A stretch of DNA of 38,765 bases from Spirochaetota bacterium. GTDB taxonomy: Bacteria; Spirochaetota; UBA4802; UBA5550. This document shows positions 8,412 to 17,144 of this stretch, in pieces. Below the pieces are notes generated by a model. It searched no databases, was not told where the DNA came from, and saw only the letters and a program-made list of their open reading frames with translations. Positions within the stretch are counted from its first letter, which is position 1. Every line of letters begins with the position of its first letter. Position numbers and translations under genes: made by a program. The stretch covers positions 1 to 38,765 of the forward strand of contig JAJRXZ010000045.1 in the NCBI GenBank assembly GCA_024276015.1, in the 5' to 3' direction.

Positions 8412-9494
8412 TTATAGATCAAATATTTCTTTTATGTTGATCAATTCGGGTTTTACAGGGATATCTATTTTCTCCCCCTTTCTATATGAAGAGTAATAGA
8501 GAGCATGTATTGTTTCCAGGGACCTGTATCCGTCAATTCCCGAAGATGTGATCTTTTGGCTCTTGCCTGTTAAGAGATTTCTGGCTTCTCTGTACATATT
8601 CCTGAAACAGTTTCCCTTTTTAAAAACCGGAAAAGGTCTCTGTTCCAGGTCTTTGAATCCCGTATACAATTTTGATTTCCGATTAAAAAAAATTTTTTCA
8701 TATCCGTTGCCGATAACAATTTTGCCCTTGGTACCTGATATTATCAATTCAAAAACAAAGTATTCTCTGCCTCCTCCTGCTTCAAGAAAGATGTCAATAT
8801 CGGATACGGTTTTAATCCATCCTGCGGCTCTGTCTTCGTATCCGCTTTTTCTGTTAAATCTTTGAAATTCTCCTCTAACTGATGCCATATCCCCAAGGAA
8901 GAAACGAAGTATGTCGATAATATGCGTTCCGTCGTGAAGTAAAGGCCCGCCGCCTTCGCCGATTGGGGAATCGCCCCTGTATGATCCTGTCAGCATCGAC
9001 GCATACACGGTTTTAATGTTGCCGAGTTTTCCTCCTGTTACGATCTCTTTTGTTTTTATGTAACGGCTGTCATATCTTCTTTCATGGCTTACAATTATTT
9101 TGACATTGTTTTTACTGCATAACCGGATCAATTTCTCTGCTGCTGTAAGGTTATGCGTTATAGGCTTTTCAAGAATTATTACTTTTACTCCCTTTTTTGC
9201 GCATGCTGCTGCAATCTCTCCATGTGATTCTGTCCAGGTTGAAATGATTGCCATGTGAAGTTTCACATTGTTAAGCAGTTCTTTGTAGTCGGAAAAGAGC
9301 CGGTCTTTACTGATTGATGCTTTCTGGGAAAATTTCATCAGCCTGCTGCTGTTGATGTCGCATGCATAGTTTATCTTAAGTCCGGCAGAAAGGGCTCCTC
9401 CGAAGTGTGTGCACGGTTTATATCTGAGCGGGTCATTCTCAAGAAGAAAACCGATCCTGCCGCATCCTATTAGGGCAATATTCATTTGCTGCAT
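8412..9494 (-). CDS. Gfo/Idh/MocA-family NAD(P)-dependent oxidoreductase
   Basis: These enzymes oxidise or reduce sugars, inositols and related compounds with NAD(P). The N-terminal Rossmann fold shows ALIGCGRIG at residues ~6-14 and the substrate-domain boundary shows the EKPITHN motif (EKP) near residue 130, followed by SHERRYDSRY. A typical GEGGGPLLHDGTHIIDILRFFLG segment carries the His/Asp residues usually near the active site. Length (360 aa) is normal. ATG 9494 is used here, but ATG 9485 (MNIALIGCG) is equally possible. It starts 13 bases after the glutamine synthetase stop and is probably in that operon. The substrate is not identifiable. Confidence 0.88.
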   Translation of the reverse strand: MQQMNIALIGCGRIGFLLENDPLRYKPCTHFGGALSAGLKINYACDINSSRLMKFSQKASISKDRLFSDYKELLNNVKLHMAIISTWTESHGEIAAACAKKGVKVIILEKPITHNLTAAEKLIRLCSKNNVKIIVSHERRYDSRYIKTKEIVTGGKLGNIKTVYASMLTGSYRGDSPIGEGGGPLLHDGTHIIDILRFFLGDMASVRGEFQRFNRKSGYEDRAAGWIKTVSDIDIFLEAGGGREYFVFELIISGTKGKIVIGNGYEKIFFNRKSKLYTGFKDLEQRPFPVFKKGNCFRNMYREARNLLTGKSQKITSSGIDGYRSLETIHALYYSSYRKGEKIDIPVKPELINIKEIFDL

Positions 9495-9507
9495 TTTCTT
9501 TTAGGGG

Positions 9508-10830
9508 TTACAGTAACTGGAGATACTCTTTGATCTCAAAATCGGTTATATAAGAATTGAACTTTTTCAATTCAAATAATTTGTTTTCAATAAATTTGTC
9601 CAGAATATAATCTCCCAGAGCCTCTTTCATGAGTTTGCTCTTTTCTAAATTTTTTACCGCTTCATATAATTGAGTGGGAAGAGGTTTGTATTTTTTTGTC
9701 TTTCTGATAATTGTTTTCATATCGTCTTCATAGTTAAGCGGCTCTGTTAATGGGTACTCTTCTTCAATGCCTTTAAGACCCGCTGCAAGAATTGCAGAAA
9801 ATACAAGATAGGGATTGCATGCGGGATCGGGGTTTCTCAACTCTATCCTCATCGAACCCGGTTTGTCAATTCTGCATTGAGGGATCCGGATCAGAGCCGA
9901 AGGGCTGTTGCTGCTCCAGGCCGTATAAGTGGGGGACTCAAATCCTGCGACAAGTCTTTTATAAGAGTTGATCCACTGGTTTGTAATGGCGAAGAATTCA
10001 TTGCAGTGTGTAAGCAGTCCTGCAATAAAATGTTCGCCCTGTTTTGAGAGTAAATACCTGTTGTCTTTATCAAAAAACATATTATCTTCGCCTTTAAAAA
10101 GCGACTGGTGTATATGAAGTCCCGAACCGTTCTGATTGGCAAGAGGTTTCGGCATAAATGAAGCATATATGTTATTTATCTGACCGATCTCTTTGGCAAT
10201 TAATTTAAATGTCATTATGTTATCAGCGGTTCTCAGGGCATCTTCATGTCTGAGGTCTATTTCATGCTGGCTGTGTGAAACTTCGTGGTGAGATGAAATA
10301 ACGTCAATGTCCATCTTTTCCAGAAAGAGAACGGTTTGCCTTCGAAAATCGGTTGCTACGTCAAGAGGGGTCAGATCAAAATATCCTCCCTGGTCAAGAA
10401 TATCCGGTTTTTCGGAGTTTTTAAAGAAAAAGAATTCTATTTCAGGGCCCGTATAAAAGGTGAAGCCCTTTTCATTGGCTTTTTGAAGAGTCCTTTTAAG
10501 GATATAGCGCGGGTCGCCCTCAAAGGGTTTTTTGTCAATCAGGCGGATGTCGCAGAACATTCTTGCTACGGAATTCTCTTTGGGTCTCCAAGGAAGTACC
10601 TGAAATGTGGAAGCGTCTGGCATGGCCGTCATTTCCTGCTCATCGGACCTTACAAAACCATGAAGAGTTGAACCGTCAAATCTTACTCCTTCAGTTAGAG
10701 CGTCTTCAAGCTCGTTTATTGTTATTGAAAAGCTCTTTAAGAAACCGAGAATGTCTGTAAACCAGAGTCTTATAAATTTAACCTTGTTGTCATGAGCATG
10801 TTTTAAAATGTAATCTATATCCTGTGTCAT
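9508..10830 (-). CDS. Type I glutamine synthetase-family ligase with altered NRS motif
   Basis: The glutamine synthetase family joins glutamate gamma-carboxylate to ammonia or an amine using ATP. The fold is complete at 440 aa: FDGSTLHGFVR near residues 51-61, metal ligands in GPEIEFF (E130, E132), E183 and E190, NGSGLHIHQS (H239), SYKRLVAGFE (R292, E298), and R328/R332 in MRIELRNPDPACNPYL. No adenylylation tyrosine loop is present, and Arg61 occupies the site of the GSI-alpha feedback arginine. However, the normally conserved N-R-S of the W-S-x-x-N-R-S loop reads S-P-S (305-311), placing Pro310 where Arg339 of the Salmonella enzyme sits. It could be glnA or a glutamate-amine ligase, so no symbol is given. 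It lies between a tail-anchored unknown and an oxidoreductase. Confidence 0.85.
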   Translation of the reverse strand: MTQDIDYILKHAHDNKVKFIRLWFTDILGFLKSFSITINELEDALTEGVRFDGSTLHGFVRSDEQEMTAMPDASTFQVLPWRPKENSVARMFCDIRLIDKKPFEGDPRYILKRTLQKANEKGFTFYTGPEIEFFFFKNSEKPDILDQGGYFDLTPLDVATDFRRQTVLFLEKMDIDVISSHHEVSHSQHEIDLRHEDALRTADNIMTFKLIAKEIGQINNIYASFMPKPLANQNGSGLHIHQSLFKGEDNMFFDKDNRYLLSKQGEHFIAGLLTHCNEFFAITNQWINSYKRLVAGFESPTYTAWSSNSPSALIRIPQCRIDKPGSMRIELRNPDPACNPYLVFSAILAAGLKGIEEEYPLTEPLNYEDDMKTIIRKTKKYKPLPTQLYEAVKNLEKSKLMKEALGDYILDKFIENKLFELKKFNSYITDFEIKEYLQLL

Positions 10831-10859
10831 AATTACTACTCTTAATATTTCAATTATTT

Positions 10860-11861
10860 TTACCAGCTAATTAATATTAAAACGGAAAAAATTGCTAAAA
10901 TAAGAAAAAGCAGGATCAGCATTATGAGGGTACTTTTTGAAAAAATAGGTTCTTTAATATAATTATCATTGTCCAGAGTTTCGATAGATTCTTCGGATAT
11001 TTTATTCTTCGTTTTAACCGGTTTATCTACAGCCGGGTCGAATACGCGTACCTTTACCTGTTTTTCATTCTCGTAGGATCTGCAATATACACCGGGTATG
11101 AGTTTTGTCAGTATTTCGATGGGATCTTTCCTGTCTGTTCCGGTTTTTATGTCGATCACTTCGGCAGGACACGGCAATATCCGATTATCTTTTTTCAGGT
11201 CAAGATCGTCAATGTAGTAATTTGATTGAACGGTATCCGATTTTAGCCTTACCATTATAATATCGCCGATCTTCAGATCATAAATAGGTTTTCCTTTAAC
11301 CGGCGCAAGTATAATATCGGCAGGCAGTATGGTGATTTTTTTTGCATCCGGCTTTTCATGAGCTGATGTTTTATTGTCAGTCGATTCTTTCGGTTTGCTT
11401 CTGTTCTCCTTTACCTTCAAATAATCTTCAACAGGGACTTCCTGTATAACGGTTTCAAGCGTTAGATCTTTAACATGCAGGATCTGGTTGATCCTGTCAT
11501 ATAATATGGTTTCGAGGTTTTTATAATCGTAGTTGTATATATGATCATACAACTGATATAGTAATTTAGGATCATCCGGGATTGTGGATATGTGATGTGT
11601 CAGAGACGCTGTGAGATTGTTGTTGAACTGCCCCTTCCACTTTAAATCGGTTAAAAATTCTTCGAACTTGTCCCACTCCTCCTTTAACTCTCTGTTATAA
11701 ATATCGGAATATGTGGACACAATAATATTATATGTATCTATTTCCTTATATGAATTAAAAATTATTATAAATTGACCGTAAATTTCAGCGGGAGCAGATC
11801 TGAAGCGTCCTTTTATAATATGCACATTGTCATCTGACAGATTATTTTCTTCAGTGGTCAT
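10860..11861 (-). CDS. Unknown protein with C-terminal membrane anchor
   Basis: No family is recognised. There is no signal peptide. Residues ~10-140 are mostly helical, with many Tyr/Asp/Asn residues (YDHIYNYDYKNLETILYDRI). Residues ~150-175 are a Lys/Ser linker, and ~175-280 form a strand-rich domain (ITILPADIILAPVKGKPIYD and following). A single hydrophobic helix at ~309-331 ends two residues before the stop, so the protein is probably tail-anchored in the inner membrane and faces the cytoplasm. It lies 29 bases upstream of the glutamine synthetase on the same strand, so co-transcription is likely. A weak promoter (TTGACA at 11935-11940 and TAAACC at 11912-11917 on this strand) precedes it. 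Confidence 0.7.
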   Translation of the reverse strand: MTTEENNLSDDNVHIIKGRFRSAPAEIYGQFIIIFNSYKEIDTYNIIVSTYSDIYNRELKEEWDKFEEFLTDLKWKGQFNNNLTASLTHHISTIPDDPKLLYQLYDHIYNYDYKNLETILYDRINQILHVKDLTLETVIQEVPVEDYLKVKENRSKPKESTDNKTSAHEKPDAKKITILPADIILAPVKGKPIYDLKIGDIIMVRLKSDTVQSNYYIDDLDLKKDNRILPCPAEVIDIKTGTDRKDPIEILTKLIPGVYCRSYENEKQVKVRVFDPAVDKPVKTKNKISEESIETLDNDNYIKEPIFSKSTLIMLILLFLILAIFSVLILISW

Positions 11862-12123
11862 TTTTTTATCCGGATATTAGAATAATTGTTCAAAATTTGA
11901 CAGTTTAGATAGGTTTAGTTGAAGAATGGATTTGTGTCAATTAAAAATATTCGGTTTGAATTTAAAATTAATTAATAAAAAAAAATTATTTATTTACAAA
12001 ATATAATTACGATAATTAAAATAGCGGGAATTTATTTAATTGAAAGAATATCTTTTTTTATGTAAATTATTTAATAGATATTATTGTTCTATTTGCAAAA
12101 ATAACTGTAAAGGTTGTCATTTA
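11862..12123. other. AT-rich divergent intergenic region
   Basis: This gap separates the minus-strand glutamine synthetase cluster from the plus-strand exported protein. It is strongly A+T rich, especially 11941-12060. The plus strand has a loose promoter-like TTTACA (11993-11998), 17 bases and TTAAAA (12016-12021). No hairpin or RNA gene is convincing. The upstream frame of the next gene stays open from 12040, but its codons do not look coding. Confidence 0.35.
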
Positions 12124-13323
12124 ATGAAGATAATTAAGTCAATGCTTAACTGCTTTAGCGCAGCAATTTTACTGCTTGTTGTATCCTCTATGCCTGCAAA
12201 TTCTTTTACCGATCAGGTTACAACAGAGAGATTGTTAAAAGAGAATAAGCATTTTATTGATTTTATTAATATTACAATAACAAATTTTGGGAATAAAAAA
12301 ATTGATGATTTTAAAAGGATTTATGAAAAACACTTTAATGCGGAAGTGGCTTTCCTGCAGTCCGATTACTCAAGAGCATATAAGCGGATATATGCATCTC
12401 AAAAAGATATGGTGAAGCTGTATGAAGACCTTTTGAAAGATCATTATCTTGAGGATTCAAAGAGTATCCTTGATAAACTTGCTCCTGAAATTATACGGTC
12501 TAAAAATGCCAGAGCCAAACTCTATTTAACTCTGGGGTATAGAGACAGAACAGTTGGATGGACACACTTTACAGTGGGAGAAGCTACAAATCCGAAACAG
12601 TACTCAAAAAAGCTTTATAAGTATGAAAAAGCGATAAAAATGTCAAGAAGGGCAAAAAAGTACGGTTTTTTAGCTCTTTTTGAAAGCAGAAACGCGGAGG
12701 AGAAGAGGAAAATATATAACTGGCTTCTTAAAAAGGAGAATGAGAATAACAATCCCTTTTTTAAACGTTTTGCAGGTCTGAACGAAAAAGATTTTATAAA
12801 AGAGATGAACAAAACCTTTGCAGAACATGAAGCTTTAAAAAAGAGTAAAAAAGAGAGCAAAGAGGAAAGCAGCGAAGGAAAGTATGAAAATCTTTTAAAG
12901 AGGCGCGTAAGATTTAAAAAGGAAAAGAAGCTTGCCAGATTTCTTATGAATCAGGAGTTTGACAGGGCAGAGTATGAGATCAGAAAATATGTTAAAGATT
13001 TTAATTTTAAACTCCTTGCTGCTACATTTGAGATGCTTTCGTCCGACTCAAAAAAAGGTAAAGGCAGTGATGACCAGCTTAAATATGATATTATGAAAGT
13101 GCATCTTCTCGATAATTATTCAAGACTTTCCGGAGAATCTGCTCTGAACAGCATAATAGATAAGGTGAAGGTTGAAGACAGCATAGAAGATAAACCTGCC
13201 GATAAATCGAATGAAAAGAAGAATAAAAGAGCTCCGCTTAAAAAGAATAAAGACAATCTTAAAAAAACAGCAAAAGAAAAAACGAAAAAAACTTCCGGTG
13301 TGAATAAGAATAACCGGAAATAA
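12124..13323 (+). CDS. Unknown exported helical protein with Lys-rich tail
   Basis: No family is recognised. The start is ATG 12124, with AAAGG ten bases upstream, giving a clear signal peptide (MKIIKSMLNCFSAAILLLVV followed by SSMPANSF); the frame is open from 12040 without coding character. The mature protein is alpha-helical and rich in Lys, Tyr and Glu (RAYKRIYASQKDMVKLYEDL, KLYLTLGYRDRTVGWTHFTV), suggesting TPR-like helical repeats. The last ~60 residues are extremely Lys/Asp-rich and probably disordered. It probably sits in the periplasm. It stands alone, with hairpins between it and the next gene. Function unknown. Confidence 0.75.
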   Translation: MKIIKSMLNCFSAAILLLVVSSMPANSFTDQVTTERLLKENKHFIDFINITITNFGNKKIDDFKRIYEKHFNAEVAFLQSDYSRAYKRIYASQKDMVKLYEDLLKDHYLEDSKSILDKLAPEIIRSKNARAKLYLTLGYRDRTVGWTHFTVGEATNPKQYSKKLYKYEKAIKMSRRAKKYGFLALFESRNAEEKRKIYNWLLKKENENNNPFFKRFAGLNEKDFIKEMNKTFAEHEALKKSKKESKEESSEGKYENLLKRRVRFKKEKKLARFLMNQEFDRAEYEIRKYVKDFNFKLLAATFEMLSSDSKKGKGSDDQLKYDIMKVHLLDNYSRLSGESALNSIIDKVKVEDSIEDKPADKSNEKKNKRAPLKKNKDNLKKTAKEKTKKTSGVNKNNRK

Positions 13324-13354
13324 ATGTTTCCCATATTTTAATGAAAAAAATATT

Positions 13355-13421
13355 CAGGAAATTTGCATTTTTTCCTGTAAAAAGAATTGACCCCGTAAAG
13401 AATTAAATATAATTTTACGGG
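13355..13421. terminator. Two hairpins after the exported helical protein
   Basis: The first hairpin is CAGGAAA (13355-13361), a 9-base loop and TTTCCTG (13371-13377). The second is CCCGTAAA (13392-13399), a 14-base loop and TTTACGGG (13414-13421). Both lie in the 140-base gap between two plus-strand genes. Neither is followed by a strong T run on the plus strand; the first has a T-rich run on the minus strand. They may be weak terminators. Confidence 0.35.
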
Positions 13422-13463
13422 CTATGTTTTGTCTAAGTTTAAGTTCCCGGATGGTCCTCTGTT

Positions 13464-13829
13464 ATGAGCAGTAAAAATTTTACGATAATATTATTGATTT
13501 TTTTCTTCTTCCTGTTTTTTGCAGGCTGTAATAAAAGCAACAATTCCGGTATTATTGGCATTGAAGTCCCGGTTGGTTCGGGAAAGGTTTCTGAGGATAC
13601 GCCTTATTTAATTAGCGGAGTTTTTGTTGACAGTCCTGCCTACAAAGCCGGTTTGAAGCCTGACGATATTATTGTTCAGATTGATAATAAGCCCATTGAA
13701 AAAGGCATGAAATTCGATTACATTTATAATAGTCTTCTTAGAGGAAAAGCCGGGACCAAATTAACAATTGTTGTTCTCAGAAATAATAAAAAAAAGATAT
13801 TCCGGATCGTCAGAGGGAAAAGAGAATAG
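13464..13829 (+). CDS. PDZ-domain lipoprotein
   Basis: A hydrophobic signal (IILLIFFFFLFFAGC) ends in the lipobox FAGC, so the protein is predicted to be lipid-anchored at a periplasmic membrane face. The mature part (~95 aa) is essentially one PDZ domain: a carboxylate-binding-type loop (IIGIEVPVG), then VDSPAYKAGLKPDDIIVQID, the classic PDZ segment, and GTKLTIVVLRNNKKKIFRIV. PDZ domains bind C-terminal or extended peptides. No protease domain is present, so it is a free-standing binding module rather than a DegP/DegS-type protease. A 32-aa membrane peptide gene follows two bases later. Confidence 0.85.
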   Translation: MSSKNFTIILLIFFFFLFFAGCNKSNNSGIIGIEVPVGSGKVSEDTPYLISGVFVDSPAYKAGLKPDDIIVQIDNKPIEKGMKFDYIYNSLLRGKAGTKLTIVVLRNNKKKIFRIVRGKRE

Positions 13830-13831
13830 GC

Positions 13832-13930
13832 ATGATGAAAAAGATCATACTGGGAATTATAATTTCATATTCAATACTGGTGGCGGTTTTAATACTTGCA
13901 GATATTATATACTGGTCAATTTATTCCTGA
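13832..13930 (+). CDS. Possible 32-aa single-pass membrane peptide
   Basis: A short frame from ATG 13832 (or the adjacent second ATG) to TGA 13928-13930 encodes MMKKIILGIIISYSILVAVL followed by a further hydrophobic stretch with Asp and Tyr-Trp. It starts two bases after the PDZ lipoprotein stop, and its composition is that of a real membrane helix with a basic N-terminus. Small hydrophobic frames can arise by chance in A+T-rich DNA, and the ribosome site is poor, so this is only a candidate. No homologue is known to me. Confidence 0.4.
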   Translation: MMKKIILGIIISYSILVAVLILADIIYWSIYS

Positions 13931-14144
13931 TTTTAATATCCAGCCTGATAATTCAACAAAATGATAAATTTTTTATTTAACTGTTGCCTTTTTGCAGATA
14001 TTACCGGTATAGTTTTGTATGTAGGGATTTAAGAGATAGTCTGATATTAATGCAGTTAAAAAGTGTGGACGATAGGTGTTTTTTTTATTATTTTGTTATA
14101 AATATATACAATTCCTGTGAAATCAATTTTTAAGAGGAAATGTG

Positions 14145-16499
14145 ATGAAAAGATTTCTTGTTTACGTAATAGGTATTTTTTTGCTGGGCACTATCCTGAG
14201 TTGCGATAACAAAGCAAAAAAGAAAATTTCCACTGTCAATAAAGCGAAAATTGTTTTTTTAATTGGCGATGTTAAAGTGAAGAAAACAGGTTCCTGGGCG
14301 GTTGTAAAAGAAAAGATTGAACTGACTGAAGGAAATGAGATCAAGACCGGACCTTCCTCCCAATGCAACATCGTTATTGGCAAAGACTCATTTGTTACTG
14401 TAAAGGAGAAATCGCATCTTATTCTTGCCACCCTTTTCAGAGATGTTACCGGTATTGAAAATAACGCTCTTGAACTCAAGGTGGGTAAAACAGTTTTGAA
14501 TCCGAAAAAATTATTAAAGGGCGATTCTTTTAAAGTAAAAACGCCTACTGCCATAGCCGCAGTAAGGGGCACCCAGTTTGTTGTTGAATCGCAGCCCAGA
14601 GGTAAAATGAAGGTAGCTGTGATTGAAGGTAAAGTTGAATTAAAAAGAAGGATCCCAGCCCTTGAGAAGATGAAAAAAGAGGTATTATCCGATTATGAAG
14701 CCCTGAAGAACCTTAAAGAGAAGGCGGACCAAGAGGTTCTTATTGTAGATAAAGATCAATCGGCTTTTATAAACAATAAAGTTGCCGAGGAGGAGAACAG
14801 AGTTGTTGAGGAAGCCATAAACAAACATGTTGCCGAAGCAGTATCCGATAGTAGAGGTGCGGGCAAAGAAGATGTAAATGAGAAGAAGAGCGCAGCAGTT
14901 CGGAAGGATCTATCGGATAGATCTTTAAAGAAAATTTTTTCCGGTCTCAATATAATGAAGAAGAAAAAGAGTGAATTAAAGGAAATAGAAGTTTCGGAAA
15001 ATGTTGTTATTGAAGACAAAAATGATATAAAAGAATTAAATGACTTTATAAACAGGGTAAAAGAGAAAGCGGACAAGGACGGTATTGAAGAAAAGGTTAC
15101 AGAATTAACAATTATTTCTCCTGAAGAGAAGAGCCGTATCTATGTAAATTCAAAGTATCTTGGAGATGGTAGGATCGTGTTAAACCCTGTTCCGGGAGCA
15201 GAATTGAAAATCAAAATTGTCACCGGCAAATATGAAGATTTCTTTTCTGAAATTATCTTAAAAGAGGGAGAGAAGAGATCTGTTAGGGCAAAACTCTTAA
15301 AAAGACCCAAACTCAGAATTGTAACTCCGGTTAAATACAGCAGGATCTATATTAATTCGGAATACGCAGGCAGAGGAAAAGCCGTATACTTCCCGAGAGC
15401 AAATACCCCTGTGGACATTGAGATCGTAACAAGGGGGTTTAAAAAATATAAATCTGAAGTTGTGTTAAAACCGGGAGAAGAAAGGGATTTAAAAGCTGAA
15501 CTGGAAAAAGTTGAAAAACTTGAAAGAGTGAAGTGGCGGGAAAAACTTGGAAGCTCCTTGGCAATTAAACCCGTATATTATAAAAACAGACTCATAGTTG
15601 TTACAAATGACGGTTATCTTATAGCTATGAATAAGGACGGCAAAAGAATATGGAGGATCAATTTTAAAAGAAGAATTGAGTCAACTCCTGTTATTTATAA
15701 GAATAACCTCTATGTAGTATCGAATAATGGCAATTTTTATTCAATAAAGCTTAGAAATGGGAAACGCAATTGGAAGAGGAAAATATATGGTTCCCTTCTT
15801 TTCGGTTCTAAACCGGTAATTGCCTATGGTAATATATTCCTTGCTACAAGTTACGGGAGAGTTTATAATTTTTCCCTGGATGGAACTGTCTTATGGCAGA
15901 AAGATATTGCCAGCGGTATTTATTCCACTCCGGTAGTTAAGGATGATAAGATATTTATGGGTGTTGAAGATCATAATATATATGCCCTTTCAGTAAAGGA
16001 CGGCTCAGTATTATGGAAATATACGGTTGACAGCAGAATGGTTTCATCATCGCCTGTAATATCCGGTTCAACGCTTTTTATAGGCTGTTACAGCGGAACC
16101 TTTTATGCGATTGATCTTAATTCCGGAAAAGAGAAGTGGAGCTATAAAACAGGCGATTCCATATTCTCTTCTCCTGTTGTAAAAAATAACAGTGTGATTT
16201 TCGGTTCCAATGACGGTTATTTGTATTCTTTATCGGCAGGCAATGGTGCCCTTTTATGGAAATTCAGGACAGGCAAAAAAATTCAGAGCAAACCATCGGT
16301 AAAGGGAAATACCATTTATATAACAAGCGGCAAAAAGATCTTTGCAATAAACTTAAGATCGGGCAGAAAGCAGTGGCAGCATCGATTTGATGACAAAGTG
16401 AGAACATCTGCCACAGTTGTTGGTAATGATATTTATCTGGGATTAGACAGCGGCGAGATTACTTCTGTGAGGGATTCTCTTAAAAATATATATAAATAG
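14145..16499 (+). CDS. FecR-PEGA-PQQ-propeller lipoprotein
   Basis: This is a multi-domain envelope lipoprotein. The lipobox Cys is residue 20 (TILSC). Residues ~40-165 are FecR-like, with the hallmark TPTAIAAVRGTQFVVE and a KVAVIEGKVEL strand. A charged coiled-coil-like stretch (~165-310) follows. Two PEGA repeats come next: SRIYVNSKYLGDGRIVLNPV and SRIYINSEYAGRGKAVYFPR. From ~455 to the end are PQQ/BamB-like beta-propeller blades with repeating GKxxW and YSTPVVKDDKIFMG-type strands. Such domains bind peptides or glycan-like partners; no catalytic site is evident. ATG 14145 is preferred over GTG 14142, with AGAGG seven bases upstream. Function in the envelope is inferred only. Confidence 0.9.
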   Translation: MKRFLVYVIGIFLLGTILSCDNKAKKKISTVNKAKIVFLIGDVKVKKTGSWAVVKEKIELTEGNEIKTGPSSQCNIVIGKDSFVTVKEKSHLILATLFRDVTGIENNALELKVGKTVLNPKKLLKGDSFKVKTPTAIAAVRGTQFVVESQPRGKMKVAVIEGKVELKRRIPALEKMKKEVLSDYEALKNLKEKADQEVLIVDKDQSAFINNKVAEEENRVVEEAINKHVAEAVSDSRGAGKEDVNEKKSAAVRKDLSDRSLKKIFSGLNIMKKKKSELKEIEVSENVVIEDKNDIKELNDFINRVKEKADKDGIEEKVTELTIISPEEKSRIYVNSKYLGDGRIVLNPVPGAELKIKIVTGKYEDFFSEIILKEGEKRSVRAKLLKRPKLRIVTPVKYSRIYINSEYAGRGKAVYFPRANTPVDIEIVTRGFKKYKSEVVLKPGEERDLKAELEKVEKLERVKWREKLGSSLAIKPVYYKNRLIVVTNDGYLIAMNKDGKRIWRINFKRRIESTPVIYKNNLYVVSNNGNFYSIKLRNGKRNWKRKIYGSLLFGSKPVIAYGNIFLATSYGRVYNFSLDGTVLWQKDIASGIYSTPVVKDDKIFMGVEDHNIYALSVKDGSVLWKYTVDSRMVSSSPVISGSTLFIGCYSGTFYAIDLNSGKEKWSYKTGDSIFSSPVVKNNSVIFGSNDGYLYSLSAGNGALLWKFRTGKKIQSKPSVKGNTIYITSGKKIFAINLRSGRKQWQHRFDDKVRTSATVVGNDIYLGLDSGEITSVRDSLKNIYK

Positions 16500-16526
16500 T
16501 AATTTATCATATTGATACAAAGTCGG

Positions 16527-16551
16527 GGGAAATGTTTCTATTCATTTTCCC
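16527..16551. terminator. Candidate bidirectional terminator
   Basis: GGGAAATG (16527-16534), an 8-base loop and CATTTTCCC (16543-16551, one bulged T) form a short hairpin in the 54-base gap between two convergent genes. The T run is weak on both sides. Confidence 0.35.
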
Positions 16552-16553
16552 TG

Positions 16554-17144
16554 TTATAAAATATTTTCTTTGACGTTAAATTCCCAGAGCTCCACAAGTT
16601 TGTCAAACTCTCTGTCCCTTGGTTTATTTCTGTAAGCCATATTGCGTCTTTTGATCAGGTATGCAACGGTTGAATCTTCCAGTAAAAATTTTTCATTCAT
16701 TTCATTGAGTTTTATTATGTTGTAGTTTAAATTATATGTTTGAAAGTCGCCGATATACCTGGTTGAAGCTATTGTTGGTTCATATTTTAATAATAATTCA
16801 TTCAGATACAAAGATTGCCGCCAGGCAACATTGCTGTTTGAGGATAGCCCGGATTTCATATACATACTTAATTTTTCATATAGATCCATATTTTTATAAT
16901 AGGAATCGTATATGATTTTTATGAATTCGGGAAAATGATTTTGAATCTCCATAATATCAATGGGTTCGTTCCTTTCTTTAAAAAAATCGAAGATCATTTT
17001 ACTTTTTTCATTGATCGGTTCAACCTCAATAAGCTCAATATAGAGATCTTTAACAATTGTTCTCACTTTGCCTATTTTTTTTAGATAGATCTCTATTTCA
17101 ACAGGCTCAACATAATAGTATTTTTTATCTTTAGTTAATTTCAT
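16554..17144 (-). CDS. Unknown soluble protein coupled to the LysM-like membrane protein
   Basis: No family is recognised. The 196 residues have no signal or membrane segment and are rich in Tyr, Glu, Asn and Lys, with alternating helix and strand character. The start codon overlaps the stop of the upstream 793-aa gene (ATGA at 17141-17144), so translation is coupled and a shared job is likely. Since the partner has a large predicted cytoplasmic domain, this protein may be its cytoplasmic partner. That is inference from gene arrangement only. Confidence 0.75.
   Translation of the reverse strand: MKLTKDKKYYYVEPVEIEIYLKKIGKVRTIVKDLYIELIEVEPINEKSKMIFDFFKERNEPIDIMEIQNHFPEFIKIIYDSYYKNMDLYEKLSMYMKSGLSSNSNVAWRQSLYLNELLLKYEPTIASTRYIGDFQTYNLNYNIIKLNEMNEKFLLEDSTVAYLIKRRNMAYRNKPRDREFDKLVELWEFNVKENIL

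Noticed and set aside
12040-12123. Upstream extension of the exported helical protein from 12040
   Set aside because: It would place 28 codons, including CSICKNNCKGCH, ahead of a clean signal peptide, and has no ribosome site.
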